A stretch of DNA of 64,000 nucleotides from Arthrobacter_D sp015752045 (GCF_015752045.1 NZ_JADOUS010000001.1:62001-126000), one strand, 5' to 3'. Shown: positions 1 to 8,520, counted from the first letter of the stretch. Made by a program: numbers and translations. Notes: generated by a model not told the origin, from the sequence alone.

Positions 1-1
1 C

Positions 2-316
2 CGCCCCAGCCGCATCAAGATGGGCTTCGCGCATGTCGCGTCCGTGGTCGCCGAGTTCGATCCGCTGAACCCCCTGCGCCGCAAGGCGACGGCCGGGGCG
101 CAACTGGAACTCGAGGCCCTCCAGTCCCTGCTCCGGGGCAAGGAGGCGCTGTGGTCCACGCTCCTCGCTTTGCCGCCCGATGCTACGGCCGGCCCCAGGC
201 ACACCGGTTTCGACCGCGCGGCACTCGAGCGCCTGCTGACGGCGTCGAAGCGGCAGCAGGACACCGTGGCCCGCGTCATGACGGAGACCGCCCCGGCCCG
301 CTTCCTGCTGCAGTAG
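2..316 (+). CDS. C-terminal end of an unidentified protein (5' end outside window)
   Basis: The reading frame is open from base 2 to a TAG stop at 314-316, so this is probably the last ~104 residues of a gene that begins upstream; an internal ATG at 20 could also start a 98-residue protein. The tail is Ala/Leu-rich and helical in character, with alternating basic and acidic residues and no recognisable catalytic motif, Cys cluster or membrane segment. It is convergent with metG and separated from it by an inverted repeat. I do not recognise the family. That it is coding is supported by its codon pattern and by the way it abuts the repeat. Confidence 0.55.
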   Translation, partial: RPSRIKMGFAHVASVVAEFDPLNPLRRKATAGAQLELEALQSLLRGKEALWSTLLALPPDATAGPRHTGFDRAALERLLTASKRQQDTVARVMTETAPARFLLQ

Positions 317-317
317 C

Positions 318-350
318 CCCTTCGGAGGCCGCAGCCCGGCCTTCGAAGGG
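318..350. terminator. Inverted repeat between convergent genes
   Basis: Arms at 318-331 and 337-350 pair at 13 of 14 positions around a 5-nt loop. The hairpin sits exactly between the stop codons of two convergent genes (316 and 359). No U-tract follows on either strand, so it may act as a bidirectional or rho-assisted terminator, or as a 3' stabilising stem. Confidence 0.5.
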
Positions 351-358
351 ACGGCCGG

Positions 359-1933
359 TCAGGCCGTGACGGGCTCCTCGTACTTGGGGAACACCGGGGT
401 CGGCGCGGGGAGCACGGTTCCTGGCGCGATCCGCTCGTCCAGGGCGCCAAAGAGCCGCCGGGCGTCGTCCTCGGCCTCCCCCTGGCCGAGGGCCGTGAGG
501 ATCCGCCCCGCGCTGGTCGGCATGACCGGCTGGGCGAGGACGGCGACGACGCGGAGCACCTCGAGCGTCACGTACAGCACGGTGGCCATGCGTTCCGGAT
601 CGGTCTTCCGCAGCACCCACGGCTGCTGATCGGCGAAGTACGCGTTCGTCTCGCCGAGGACGGTCCAGACGGCCTCGAGGGCGCGGGAGAACTCCTGCTT
701 CCCATATGCAGCGCGGCTGGTGTCGAGCAGGGCGTGCGCCCGGTCGAGGATCTCGGTGTCGGCGGGGGTGAACTCCCCGGGCTGCGGCACGGCGCCGCCG
801 CAGTTCTTGGCGACCATCGACAGCGACCGCTGCGCGAGGTTCCCGAAGTTGTTGGCGAGATCGGAGTTCATGCGTCCCACCACGGCCTCGTGGCTGTAGG
901 AGCCGTCCGCACCGAACGGCACCTCGCGGAGGAGGAAGAAGCGCACCTGGTCCAGGCCGTACTGGTCCACCCAGTCGGCCGGCGCCACGGTGTTGCCGAG
1001 GGACTTCGACATCTTCACGCCCTTGTTGTGCAGGAACCCGTGGATCATGACGCGCTTCGGTACCTCGAGCCCGGCGGACAGGAGGAACGCCGGCCAGTAG
1101 ATGGCGTGGAAACGCGAGATGTCCTTGCCGATCACGTGGACGTCGGCGGGCCAGAACTTCCGGAAGCGCTCCGACTCGGTGTCGGGGAAACCGACGCCGG
1201 TCAGGTAGTTGGTGAGCGCGTCCACCCACACGTACATGACGTGCCGGGGATTACCGGGCACGGGGACGCCCCAGTCGAACGTGGTGCGGCTGATGGACAG
1301 GTCCTCGAGGCCGCGGCGCACGAACGAGATGACCTCGTTGAAGCGGGACTGGGGCGCCCCGAACTCCGGCTGCGCCTCGTACAGGTCCAGCAGTTTCTGC
1401 TGGTATGCCGAGAGCCGGAAGAAGTAGCTCTCCTCCTCGGTCCAGGTGACCTCCGTGTCGGTCTCCTTCGCGTACCGGACGCCGCCCTCGCGCACCTCGG
1501 TCTCGTCCTCGCCCCAGAACGACTCGTCGCGGACCGAGTACCAGCCGGCGTACTTGTCGAGGTAGATGTCGCCGTTGGCCTCCATCCGCTTCCAGATCTC
1601 GGTGGCTGCGGCGTAGTGGTCCTCGTCCGTGGTGCGGATGAACCGGTCGTAGGAGGTGCCGACGACGTCGTTCATGTCGCGGAACGCCTGCGCGTTGCGC
1701 GTGGCGAGCTCGCGGACCGGGACGCCCTCGCGGTCCGCGGCCTGCTGCATCTTCAATCCGTGCTCGTCGGTGCCCGTGAGGTACATGACGTCGTAACCGT
1801 CGAGGCGCTTGAAGCGTGCCATGGCGTCGACGGCGATCGTCTCGTAGGCGTGGCCGATGTGCGGCACGCCGTTCGGGTAGGAGATGGCCGTGGTGATGTA
1901 GAACGAGGGCTGCTCGTCGGCTGCGGGAGTCAC
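359..1933 (-). CDS. metG: Methionyl-tRNA synthetase
   Basis: Class I aminoacyl-tRNA synthetase that charges tRNA-Met with methionine using ATP, in the cytoplasm. The HIGH motif is at residues 25-28 (PHIGHAYE) and the KMSKS motif (KMSKSLGN) near residue 307, so both ATP-binding signatures are intact. At 524 residues it is the short actinobacterial form; no C-terminal tRNA-binding dimerisation domain is visible. Translation starts at GTG 1931-1933. A -10-like TAATTT lies 6 nt upstream with no Shine-Dalgarno sequence, which points to a leaderless mRNA. It is monocistronic and convergent with the gene at the window edge. Confidence 0.97.
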   Translation of the reverse strand: MTPAADEQPSFYITTAISYPNGVPHIGHAYETIAVDAMARFKRLDGYDVMYLTGTDEHGLKMQQAADREGVPVRELATRNAQAFRDMNDVVGTSYDRFIRTTDEDHYAAATEIWKRMEANGDIYLDKYAGWYSVRDESFWGEDETEVREGGVRYAKETDTEVTWTEEESYFFRLSAYQQKLLDLYEAQPEFGAPQSRFNEVISFVRRGLEDLSISRTTFDWGVPVPGNPRHVMYVWVDALTNYLTGVGFPDTESERFRKFWPADVHVIGKDISRFHAIYWPAFLLSAGLEVPKRVMIHGFLHNKGVKMSKSLGNTVAPADWVDQYGLDQVRFFLLREVPFGADGSYSHEAVVGRMNSDLANNFGNLAQRSLSMVAKNCGGAVPQPGEFTPADTEILDRAHALLDTSRAAYGKQEFSRALEAVWTVLGETNAYFADQQPWVLRKTDPERMATVLYVTLEVLRVVAVLAQPVMPTSAGRILTALGQGEAEDDARRLFGALDERIAPGTVLPAPTPVFPKYEEPVTA

Positions 1934-1939
1934 CCTATG

Positions 1940-1945
1940 AAATTA
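1940..1945 (-). promoter_or_regulatory. -10 element of metG (leaderless)
   Basis: TAATTT on the minus strand ends 6 nt before the GTG of metG, the usual distance from a -10 box to a transcription start, so the start codon would be at or next to +1. This is inferred from spacing only. Confidence 0.4.
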
Positions 1946-2000
1946 CCCCGCGCGGCCCGCATTTGCCCAAGCGCGGAGTGCGGGTACCTCGCAGGTGGCG

Positions 2001-2930
2001 TCAGGCGGTTCCGACGGCGTCGAGCCCCAGCACCGCGTGGACCCCCCAGGTCTGGTTGGCGATCTGCGTGACCCGGAGGTCGACGACGGCACTGGCCAGC
2101 GCCAGCGCGGCCTTCCGTTCCAGCCCGTGCAGCTGCTGCAGCCAGGTGAGCATGGCGCCGAGGGCCTCCGCCGTCGCCCGGTTGAGGTCGGCGTCGAAGC
2201 CGAAGGTGATGCGCGCGGTGGGGGTGACCGCGTGGATGCCGGGCACGGGTGGGTCGCGGAGGACGTCGACGGCGATCGTCGTCGTCATGCCGCACTCGAT
2301 GGCCGTGCCGCCCACCTCGCCGTCGCCCTGGACCGCGTGCCCGTCGCCGAGGTGCAGCAGGGCACCGGGCACCGTCACGGGGAGGAAGAGGGTGGAGCCG
2401 GCGGTCAGTTCGCGGCAGTCGATGTTGCCGCCACCCGCGGCGCGCGGCGGGGTGGTCGAGTGCTCGCCCGGCTCCGACGGCGGCAGCCCCACCACGCCGA
2501 GGAACGGCGCCAGGCGGACGACGTGCCCGTACTGGTTCGTGCCCGTCCCGGCCTCCCGGTCGAGGTCCCAGAGCAGCCACGCCGGCTCCGTCCCCTCGAG
2601 GCCGAGGCTGCGCGCGAAGGCGTCGTCCCGCCGCCCGGCCACCGTCCAGCCCCAGTCCGCGGGTTCGAGCGCGTCGAAGCGCACCGCCAGCACATCGCCC
2701 GGCAGGGTCCCTGCGACGTCGACCGGCCCGGTGAGGGCATGACCGCGCCGGTCCGGGAAGCGGTAGGGCGTCACCGCTCCCGGCGTGGCCTGCCGCTCGA
2801 GATGGCCGAACGCGTCGAGCGACCCGACGATCACGCGGTCGCCGGGCTCGATCCGGAGCACGGGCCGGGTGTCCCGCGACAGGACCTGCGTGGCGGTCGC
2901 CTGAATCGCGGGGAGGTGGTGGGTGGTCAT
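2001..2930 (-). CDS. Acetamidase/formamidase family amidohydrolase
   Basis: FmdA/AmdA-family hydrolase, expected to release ammonia from formamide or short amides. The 309-residue protein contains the family's characteristic conserved stretches: a GDxxxVxxxDAxGH-like region near the N-terminus (GDRVIVGSLDAFGHLE), GGNIDCREL in the middle, DGHAVQGDGEVGGTAIE, and QIANQTWGVHA near the end. The ATG at 2928-2930 is preceded by GAGAGGA at suitable spacing; the frame stays open far upstream only because it is a shadow of serA. It lies 26 bp after serA on the same strand and may be cotranscribed. The exact substrate is not known. Confidence 0.85.
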   Translation of the reverse strand: MTTHHLPAIQATATQVLSRDTRPVLRIEPGDRVIVGSLDAFGHLERQATPGAVTPYRFPDRRGHALTGPVDVAGTLPGDVLAVRFDALEPADWGWTVAGRRDDAFARSLGLEGTEPAWLLWDLDREAGTGTNQYGHVVRLAPFLGVVGLPPSEPGEHSTTPPRAAGGGNIDCRELTAGSTLFLPVTVPGALLHLGDGHAVQGDGEVGGTAIECGMTTTIAVDVLRDPPVPGIHAVTPTARITFGFDADLNRATAEALGAMLTWLQQLHGLERKAALALASAVVDLRVTQIANQTWGVHAVLGLDAVGTA

Positions 2931-2956
2931 GCTCGTCCTCTCGTGGCTGCCGGCGC

Positions 2957-4546
2957 TCAGTCCTGCAGGTCCACTTCCCGGGCCACGGTGGCACCGATCT
3001 CCGTCCGGATGGCGTCCAGGACGTCCTGCGGCACCGCACTGTCCACGGTCAGGAGGGACAGCGCCTGGCCGCCCTCCTTGTTCCGGGCCACCTGCATGCC
3101 GGCGATGTTGATGTCCCGCTCGCCGAGGAGGCGGCCGAGGGCGCCGATCACGCCGGGCCGGTCGGTGTAGAGAAGCACGAGGAGGTGCTCGCTGATGGGG
3201 ATCTCGAGGTCGTAGCCGTTGACGCCGACCAGCTTCTCCACCTGCTTGGGACCCGTGAGCGTGCCCGCCACGGAGATCTGGCTGCCGTCCGACAGCGCCC
3301 CGCGCAGGGTGAGCACGTTGCGGTACTCCTCGGACTCCGGCGTGGTGATCAGGCGCGAGGTGATGCCGCGCTGCTCGGCCAGGACCGGAGCATTCACGTA
3401 GGACACCTGCTCGGAGACGACGTCGGTGAAGACGCCCTTGAGGGCGGCGAGTTCCAGGGCCTTGACGTCGAGGGACGCGATCTCGCCCGCCACCTCGATG
3501 TCGATCTGCGTCAGGGAGGTGTGCGTGAGGGCCGTGAAGATCCGACCGAGCTTCTCCATGAGCGGGATGCCCGGGCGCACCGCCGGGTCGATCACGCCGC
3601 CGGCCACGTTGACGGCGTCGGGCACGAGCTCCCCGGCCAGGGCGAGCCGCACCGATTTCGCCACGGAGATCCCCGCCTTCTCCTGGGCCTCCTCCGTGGA
3701 CGCCCCCAGGTGGGGGGTCACCACGACGCTGTCGTGCGCGAAGAAGGGGAGGTCGGTGCTGGGCTCCCTGACGAAGACGTCGACGCCGGCGCCGGCGATC
3801 TGCCCCTGCTCCAGCGCGGTGTGGAGGGCCTCCTCGTCGACGAGCCCGCCCCGGGCCACGTTGACCACGTAGGCGGTGTCCTTCATGAGCGCGAAGGCCT
3901 CGGCGCCGAGCATCCCGACGGTCTCGGGGGTCTTGGGCATGTGGATGGTGACGAAGTCCGCTTCGCGGAGCAGCTCCTCGAGGGTCACGAGGCGTACCCC
4001 GAGCTGGGCCGCGCGGGCGGAGGTCACGTAGGGGTCGTAGGCGAGGATCTGCGTGCCGAAGCCCTGCAGGCGCGCTGCGACGAGGGCGCCGATCCGGCCG
4101 AGGCCGATGATGCCGATGTTCTTCTCGTACAGCTCCGTGCCCGAGTACTTCGACCGCTTCCACTCCCCCGCCTTGAGCGCGGCGCTGGCCTGCGGGATGT
4201 TCCTCGCGAGGCTGAGGATGTGGCCGACGGTCAGCTCGGCGGCGGAGATGATGTTGGACGTCGGGGCGTTCACGACCATGACGCCGGCCTGCGTCGCGGC
4301 CTTGATGTCGACGTTGTCGAGGCCCACTCCCGCCCGGGCGATGACCTTCAGCTTCGGCGCGGCCCGGATGGCTTCCGCGTCCATCTGCGTCGCCGAGCGC
4401 ACGAGCACGGCCTCGACGTCGGCCAGCGCGCCGAGGAGCTGGGAGCGGTCGGCGCCGTCGGTGCTGCGGATCTCGAAGTCGGGGCCCAGCGCTTCGACGG
4501 TGGCGGGCGAGAGTTCTTCGGCGATGAGGACGACGGGCTTGGTCAC
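2957..4546 (-). CDS. serA: D-3-phosphoglycerate dehydrogenase
   Basis: Catalyses NAD-dependent oxidation of 3-phosphoglycerate, the first step of serine biosynthesis. Features in order: substrate-binding half with ARAGVGLDNVD; Rossmann dinucleotide motif GLGRIGALVAARLQ; NVARGGLVDEEAL with the catalytic Arg region; HLGASTEEAQ with the catalytic His; then the intervening ASB domain and a C-terminal ACT domain of the long actinobacterial type. The GTG start at 4544-4546 gives 529 residues, the usual length, and has GAAGGA 8 nt upstream; a longer in-frame extension to 4615 lacks a signal. It lies downstream of ilvC on the same strand, across a strong hairpin. Confidence 0.97.
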   Translation of the reverse strand: MTKPVVLIAEELSPATVEALGPDFEIRSTDGADRSQLLGALADVEAVLVRSATQMDAEAIRAAPKLKVIARAGVGLDNVDIKAATQAGVMVVNAPTSNIISAAELTVGHILSLARNIPQASAALKAGEWKRSKYSGTELYEKNIGIIGLGRIGALVAARLQGFGTQILAYDPYVTSARAAQLGVRLVTLEELLREADFVTIHMPKTPETVGMLGAEAFALMKDTAYVVNVARGGLVDEEALHTALEQGQIAGAGVDVFVREPSTDLPFFAHDSVVVTPHLGASTEEAQEKAGISVAKSVRLALAGELVPDAVNVAGGVIDPAVRPGIPLMEKLGRIFTALTHTSLTQIDIEVAGEIASLDVKALELAALKGVFTDVVSEQVSYVNAPVLAEQRGITSRLITTPESEEYRNVLTLRGALSDGSQISVAGTLTGPKQVEKLVGVNGYDLEIPISEHLLVLLYTDRPGVIGALGRLLGERDINIAGMQVARNKEGGQALSLLTVDSAVPQDVLDAIRTEIGATVAREVDLQD

Positions 4547-4619
4547 TGGGGGTTCCTTCGGGTGGGCGGGATCAGGCGGGTGCGGACGGGATGGACCGTG
4601 CTCGGAGGCGGACACACGT

Positions 4620-4668
4620 CCGGCAGGACACCTGCTCGTCGCTGAGCATCGAACACGTGTCCTGCCGG
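4620..4668 (-). terminator. Long hairpin between ilvC and serA
   Basis: A perfect 12-bp inverted repeat (4620-4631 and 4657-4668, CCGGCAGGACAC and its complement) encloses a smaller TGCTC/GAGCA stem. It lies just past the ilvC stop on the minus strand, without a U-tract. It may terminate or process the ilvBNC transcript before serA. Confidence 0.55.
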
Positions 4669-4685
4669 GAGCGGGGGTGGCGGCG

Positions 4686-5711
4686 CTAGCGCGCTACGGA
4701 GCCCTCGGTGTAGTCGTCGTTCGTCTTGATCCACGAGAAGAGCTTGCGGAGCTCGCGGCCCGTGCTCTCGATCGGGTGGTCCTGGCCCTTCTTCCGGAGT
4801 GCGGTGAACTCCGGCGCCCCGGCATCCTGGTCGTCGATGAACCGCTTGGCGAAGGCGCCGTTCTGGATGTCCGCGAGGACGGCCTTCATGTTCTCCTTCA
4901 CCTCGGGCGTGATGACCCGGGGGCCGGAGACGTAGTCGCCGTACTCGGCGGTGTCGGAGACGCTCCACCGCTGCTTGGCGATGCCGCCCTCGACCATGAG
5001 GTCGACGATGAGCTTGAGTTCGTGCAGCACCTCGAAGTAGGCGACCTCAGGCTTGTAGCCGGCCTCGGTGAGGGTCTCGAAGCCGTACTGGATCAGCTGC
5101 GAGGCACCGCCGCACAGCACGGCCTGCTCGCCGAAGAGGTCCGTCTCGGTCTCCTCGGTGAAGGTGGTCTCGATGACGCCCGCACGGGTGCCGCCGATCG
5201 CCTTCGCGTAGGACAGCGCCAGGTCGCGGGCCTTGCCGGACGCATCCTGCTCGACGGCGATGAGGTCCGGAACGCCGCGCCCGGCCTCGAACTCGCGCCG
5301 GACGATGTGCCCGGGGCCCTTGGGCGCCACGAGGGCGACGTCGACGTCGGCCGGCGGCTGGATGTAGCCGTAGCGGATGTTGAAGCCGTGCCCGAAGAAC
5401 AGGGCGTCGCCGGCCTGCAGGTTCGGCGCGATCTCGTCCTTGTACACGTGACGCTGCACCTGGTCCGGGGTGAGGACCATGATGAGGTCCGCCTCGGCGG
5501 TTGCCTCGGCCACGGAGAGGACCCGGAGGCCCTCGGCCTCGGCCTTGGCGCGCGACGCCGAGCCCTCCTTCAGTCCGACGCGCACGTCGACGCCGGAGTC
5601 CCGCAGGCTCAGTGCGTGGGCGTGGCCCTGGCTGCCGTAGCCGATGACGGCCACGGTGCGGCCCTGGATGATCGAAAGATCTGCATCGTCGTCATAGAAC
5701 ATCTCGGTCAC
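4686..5711 (-). CDS. ilvC: Ketol-acid reductoisomerase (NADP+)
   Basis: Converts acetolactate or acetohydroxybutyrate to the dihydroxy acids, with alkyl migration and NADPH reduction, in Val/Leu/Ile synthesis. The N-terminal Rossmann domain has VIGYGSQGHAHALSL (residues ~21-35). The Mg-binding helical domain is complete, with conserved GGTRAGVIETTFTEETETDL and the ECxxE-equivalent segment. At 341 residues it is a class I enzyme of normal length. The GTG start at 5709-5711 follows AAGGAG by 9 nt. It lies 55 bp behind ilvN in the ilvB-ilvN-ilvC order. Confidence 0.98.
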   Translation of the reverse strand: MTEMFYDDDADLSIIQGRTVAVIGYGSQGHAHALSLRDSGVDVRVGLKEGSASRAKAEAEGLRVLSVAEATAEADLIMVLTPDQVQRHVYKDEIAPNLQAGDALFFGHGFNIRYGYIQPPADVDVALVAPKGPGHIVRREFEAGRGVPDLIAVEQDASGKARDLALSYAKAIGGTRAGVIETTFTEETETDLFGEQAVLCGGASQLIQYGFETLTEAGYKPEVAYFEVLHELKLIVDLMVEGGIAKQRWSVSDTAEYGDYVSGPRVITPEVKENMKAVLADIQNGAFAKRFIDDQDAGAPEFTALRKKGQDHPIESTGRELRKLFSWIKTNDDYTEGSVAR

Positions 5712-5766
5712 GGGTGTTTTCTCCTTGGGGTGGGTGCTGCTGGAAAGATCTGGTGGGCTGCGGGGG

Positions 5767-6279
5767 TCAGGCGCTGCGCAGGGCGCGGTCGCTCATCGAC
5801 TTGGCGCCGCGGCCGATCGCGAGCGTGCCGGACTGCACGATCTCGCGGATGCCGAACGGTTCGAGGACGGACAGGAGCGCCGAGAGCTTCTCGGCCGTGC
5901 CCGTCGCCTCGATGATCAGCGAGTCGATCGCCACGTCGACGACGGACGCGCGGAACAGGTCCGCGGCCTGGGTCACCTGGAGGCGCGTGGCGGCGTCGGC
6001 CCTGACCTTGATCAGGACGTGGTCGCGCTGCACCGACTGCTCGGTGGTGAGTTCGACGATCTTGATGACGTTGATGAGCTTGTTCAGCTGCTTGGTGACC
6101 TGCTCGAGGAGATCGCCCTCGGCCTCCACCACGACGGTGATGCGGGACATGCCCGTCACCTCGGTCGGTCCGACGGCGAGGGAGTTGATGTTGAACGCGC
6201 GCCGCGCGAACAGGCTGGCGACGCGGGTCAGGACGCCGGGGACGTCCTCGACGAGTACGGAAAGGGTATGGCGTGCCAT
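5767..6279 (-). CDS. ilvN: Acetolactate synthase small (regulatory) subunit
   Basis: Regulatory subunit that stimulates IlvB and confers valine feedback inhibition. An N-terminal ACT domain (about residues 3-78, HTLSVLVEDVPGVLTRVASLF) is followed by the C-terminal ALS_ss_C domain. At 170 residues it is full length for the family. The ATG lies 2 nt after the ilvB stop and is preceded by AGGAGG within the end of ilvB, so the two subunits are translated from one mRNA in close stoichiometry. Confidence 0.97.
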   Translation of the reverse strand: MARHTLSVLVEDVPGVLTRVASLFARRAFNINSLAVGPTEVTGMSRITVVVEAEGDLLEQVTKQLNKLINVIKIVELTTEQSVQRDHVLIKVRADAATRLQVTQAADLFRASVVDVAIDSLIIEATGTAEKLSALLSVLEPFGIREIVQSGTLAIGRGAKSMSDRALRSA

Positions 6280-6281
6280 GG

Positions 6282-8162
6282 TCAGTCCTCCTGTTCCCAG
6301 GTCGGGGTCATGTTGCGGGCGATCTGGATGAGGTCGTTGCTGACGCCCGAGGGCACCATCGGCCAGACCATGGAGTCCCGGCTGACCACGAAGTCGATGA
6401 CGACGGGGCGGTCGTTGATCGCCAGCGCCTGCTCGATGGTGGCGTCGATGTCCTCGTCCCGCTCGCAGCGCAGGCCCACGCAGCCGTATGCGTCGGCGAG
6501 CTTCACGAAGTCGGGTACGCGGACGGTGTCATGGCCCGTGTTGAGGTCGGTGTTCGAGTAGCGGCCCTCGTAGAAGAGGGTCTGCCACTGGCGGACCATG
6601 CCGAGCGAGGAGTTGTTGATCACCGCGACCTTGATGGGGATGTTGTTGATGACGCAGGTGGCCAGTTCCTGGTTGGTCATCTGGAAGCAGCCGTCGCCGT
6701 CGATGGCCCAGACCACCCGGTCCGGGTTGCCCACCTTCGCGCCCATGGCCGCGGGGACGGAGTAGCCCATGGTGCCGAGGCCCCCGGAGTTCAGCCAGGC
6801 GTGCGGGCGCTCGTACTGGATGAACTGGGCGGCCCACATCTGGTGCTGGCCGACGCCGGAGACGAAGACGCCCTCGGGCCCGGTGAGCTCGCCGATGCGC
6901 TTGATGACCTGCTGCGGTGCCGACAGGCCGTCGTCGGGCTGCGTGAAGCCCACCGGGTAGGTCTCGCGCAGGTGGTCGATGGTCCTCCACCAGGCGGAGA
7001 TGTCCGGGCGTTCCTGCGCGGCGAAGGACTCGCGGACGGCAGCCGTCAGTTCCGGGATGATCTCCTTCACCGAGCCGACGATCGGCACGTCGGCGGCACG
7101 GTTCTTGGAGATCTCGGCCGGGTCGATGTCGGCGTGGATCACCTTGGCGTGCGGCGCGAAGCTGGCGAGCACGCCGGTGACGCGGTCGTCGAAGCGCGCG
7201 CCGAGGGTGATCAGCAGGTCCGACTGCTGCAGCGCGGTGACGGCCGAGACCGAGCCGTGCATGCCCGGCATGCCGACGTGCTGCTGGTGGGAGTCGGGGA
7301 AGACGCCCCGGGCCATGAGGGTGGTGACCACGGGGGCGCCGACGAGTTCGGCGAGCTCGCGCAGTTCGAGGGAGGCATGCCCCTTGACCACGCCGCCGCC
7401 CACGTAGAAGACGGGCCGCTGTGATCCGCTGATCAGCCGCGCGGCCTCACGGACCTGCTTGGCATGGCCGCGCAGCACGGGCCGGTAGCCGGGGATGTCG
7501 ACCCGGGGCGGCCAGGAGAAGGTCATCGACGCCTGCTGGGCGTCCTTGGCGATGTCCACGAGCACGGGGCCCGGACGTCCGGTCGTGGCGATGTGGAACG
7601 CCTCGGCGAGGACGCGGGGGATGTCCTGGGCAGCGGTGACGAGGTAGGAGTGCTTGGTGATCGGCATGGTGATGCCGACGATGTCCGCTTCCTGGAAGGC
7701 GTCCGAGCCGATGAAGGCGCTCGAGACCTGCCCGGTGATGGCGACCATGGGCACGGAGTCCATGTGCGCGTCCGCGATGGCGGTCACGAGGTTGGTGGCT
7801 CCGGGCCCCGAGGTCGCGATGCACACGCCGGGACGGCCGGTGACCATGGCGTAGCCCTGGGCGGCGTGACCGGCGCCCTGCTCGTGCCGGACGAGGATGT
7901 GCCGGAGCTTCGTGGATGCCAGAAGGGGATCGTAGGTGGGGAGGATGGCCCCGCCGGGAAGGCCGAAGACGTCGTCGACGCCGAGTTCCTCGAGGGAGCG
8001 GACGATCGCCGCCGACCCGAGCATCTCGGTGGGGGCCACGACCCGGTTGGGGCCGCGGACGGAGCTCGCCGGAACGACGGGCGCGGACTCACGCGCGGGT
8101 GCTGCGGGAGGTGCTGGCCTTGCTGCCAGCAGCGCTGGGCTGATGGGCGATCCCTTGGACAT
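6282..8162 (-). CDS. ilvB: Acetolactate synthase large (catalytic) subunit
   Basis: Thiamine-diphosphate enzyme that condenses pyruvate with pyruvate or 2-ketobutyrate, the committed step of branched-chain amino acid synthesis. The N-terminal PYR domain includes the activating Glu region (HEQGAGHAAQGYA), the FAD-binding middle domain is present, and the C-terminal TPP motif begins GDGCFQMTNQELAT and continues to the VINN segment. The ATG at 8160-8162 (MSKGSPISP) has AAAGGAAG 8 nt upstream, so the alternative start at 8192 is not used. Product 626 residues. Expression is probably controlled by the leader peptide and attenuator immediately upstream. Confidence 0.97.
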   Translation of the reverse strand: MSKGSPISPALLAARPAPPAAPARESAPVVPASSVRGPNRVVAPTEMLGSAAIVRSLEELGVDDVFGLPGGAILPTYDPLLASTKLRHILVRHEQGAGHAAQGYAMVTGRPGVCIATSGPGATNLVTAIADAHMDSVPMVAITGQVSSAFIGSDAFQEADIVGITMPITKHSYLVTAAQDIPRVLAEAFHIATTGRPGPVLVDIAKDAQQASMTFSWPPRVDIPGYRPVLRGHAKQVREAARLISGSQRPVFYVGGGVVKGHASLELRELAELVGAPVVTTLMARGVFPDSHQQHVGMPGMHGSVSAVTALQQSDLLITLGARFDDRVTGVLASFAPHAKVIHADIDPAEISKNRAADVPIVGSVKEIIPELTAAVRESFAAQERPDISAWWRTIDHLRETYPVGFTQPDDGLSAPQQVIKRIGELTGPEGVFVSGVGQHQMWAAQFIQYERPHAWLNSGGLGTMGYSVPAAMGAKVGNPDRVVWAIDGDGCFQMTNQELATCVINNIPIKVAVINNSSLGMVRQWQTLFYEGRYSNTDLNTGHDTVRVPDFVKLADAYGCVGLRCERDEDIDATIEQALAINDRPVVIDFVVSRDSMVWPMVPSGVSNDLIQIARNMTPTWEQED

Positions 8163-8251
8163 CTCAGACTTCCTTTGGAACGTTCGCTGCACTGCTGCAG
8201 CTGTGACTGCGGGCTTCCGCGCGCTCTTCCGTGCTGACAGGTCGTGTCAAC

Positions 8252-8290
8252 AAAAAAACCCCTCAGCCTTGTGGGGCTCTGCGAGGGGTT
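8252..8290 (-). terminator. Attenuator terminator of ilvBNC
   Basis: On the minus strand AACCCCTC (8283-8290) pairs with GAGGGGTT (8257-8264), with an inner AGCC/GGCT stem, followed by seven Ts (8258-8252). It is a canonical intrinsic terminator placed between the leader peptide and ilvB. Transcripts should end here when Val/Leu/Ile-charged tRNAs are plentiful. Confidence 0.85.
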
Positions 8291-8322
8291 GCGCGTGACT
8301 GCAGTCGTCTACCGGACGGGCT

Positions 8323-8370
8323 TCAGGCCACGCGCTGTATAAGGACGACGACTACGGGTTCGGGCTGCAT
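8323..8370 (-). CDS. ilv leader peptide (attenuation peptide)
   Basis: A 15-codon reading frame encodes MQPEPVVVVLIQRVA followed by TGA. It has four consecutive Val codons, then Leu and Ile, exactly the three amino acids made by the downstream operon. Two crossing helices are possible: 8347-8353 with 8303-8309 (the Val codons), and 8329-8335 with 8291-8297. Ribosome stalling at the Val/Leu/Ile codons would therefore change folding ahead of the terminator. Classical attenuation of ilvBNC is known in actinobacteria; the peptide itself is read directly from this sequence. There is no good Shine-Dalgarno, consistent with a leaderless start. Confidence 0.85.
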   Translation of the reverse strand: MQPEPVVVVLIQRVA

Positions 8371-8376
8371 ACCTGT

Positions 8377-8406
8377 AGTTTCCCCGCCCCCGTGAAAGGG
8401 TGTCAA
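8377..8406 (-). promoter_or_regulatory. Promoter of the ilv leader/ilvBNC operon
   Basis: A perfect -35 box TTGACA (8401-8406, minus strand) is followed after 18 nt by GAAACT (8377-8382). The leader-peptide ATG begins 7 nt after that, so transcription probably starts on the A of the start codon. Confidence 0.6.
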
Positions 8407-8477
8407 CCGGACCCTTCCGCATCTCACATGGTGGACAAGCAGTCCAGTTAGTGGACATTAACCCCGGAGGGCCGTGA

Positions 8478-8510
8478 GCCCGCCGGGAAGTCGCATCCTC
8501 CCCGGCGGGC
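8478..8510 (-). terminator. Hairpin downstream of ilvD
   Basis: A perfect 10-bp stem (8478-8487 with 8501-8510, GCCCGCCGGG) around a 13-nt loop lies 10 bp past the ilvD stop on the minus strand and upstream of the ilvBNC promoter. No strong U-tract follows. It probably insulates the two units. Confidence 0.55.
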
Positions 8511-8520
8511 CACACCGGCC

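Noticed and set aside
2931..4163. An N-terminal extension fusing the acetamidase with 411 upstream codons
   Set aside because: The extension overlaps serA in another frame, is Arg/Pro-rich and has no similarity; ATG 2930 has a ribosome site.
3185..4645. A 486-codon plus-strand open frame opposite serA
   Set aside because: Composition (Asp/Gly/His/Val-rich, no motif) is that of a reverse-complement shadow of serA.
8163..8192. Ten extra N-terminal codons for ilvB from an ATG at 8192
   Set aside because: ATG 8162 has AAAGGAAG at the right spacing; the longer form has no ribosome site.
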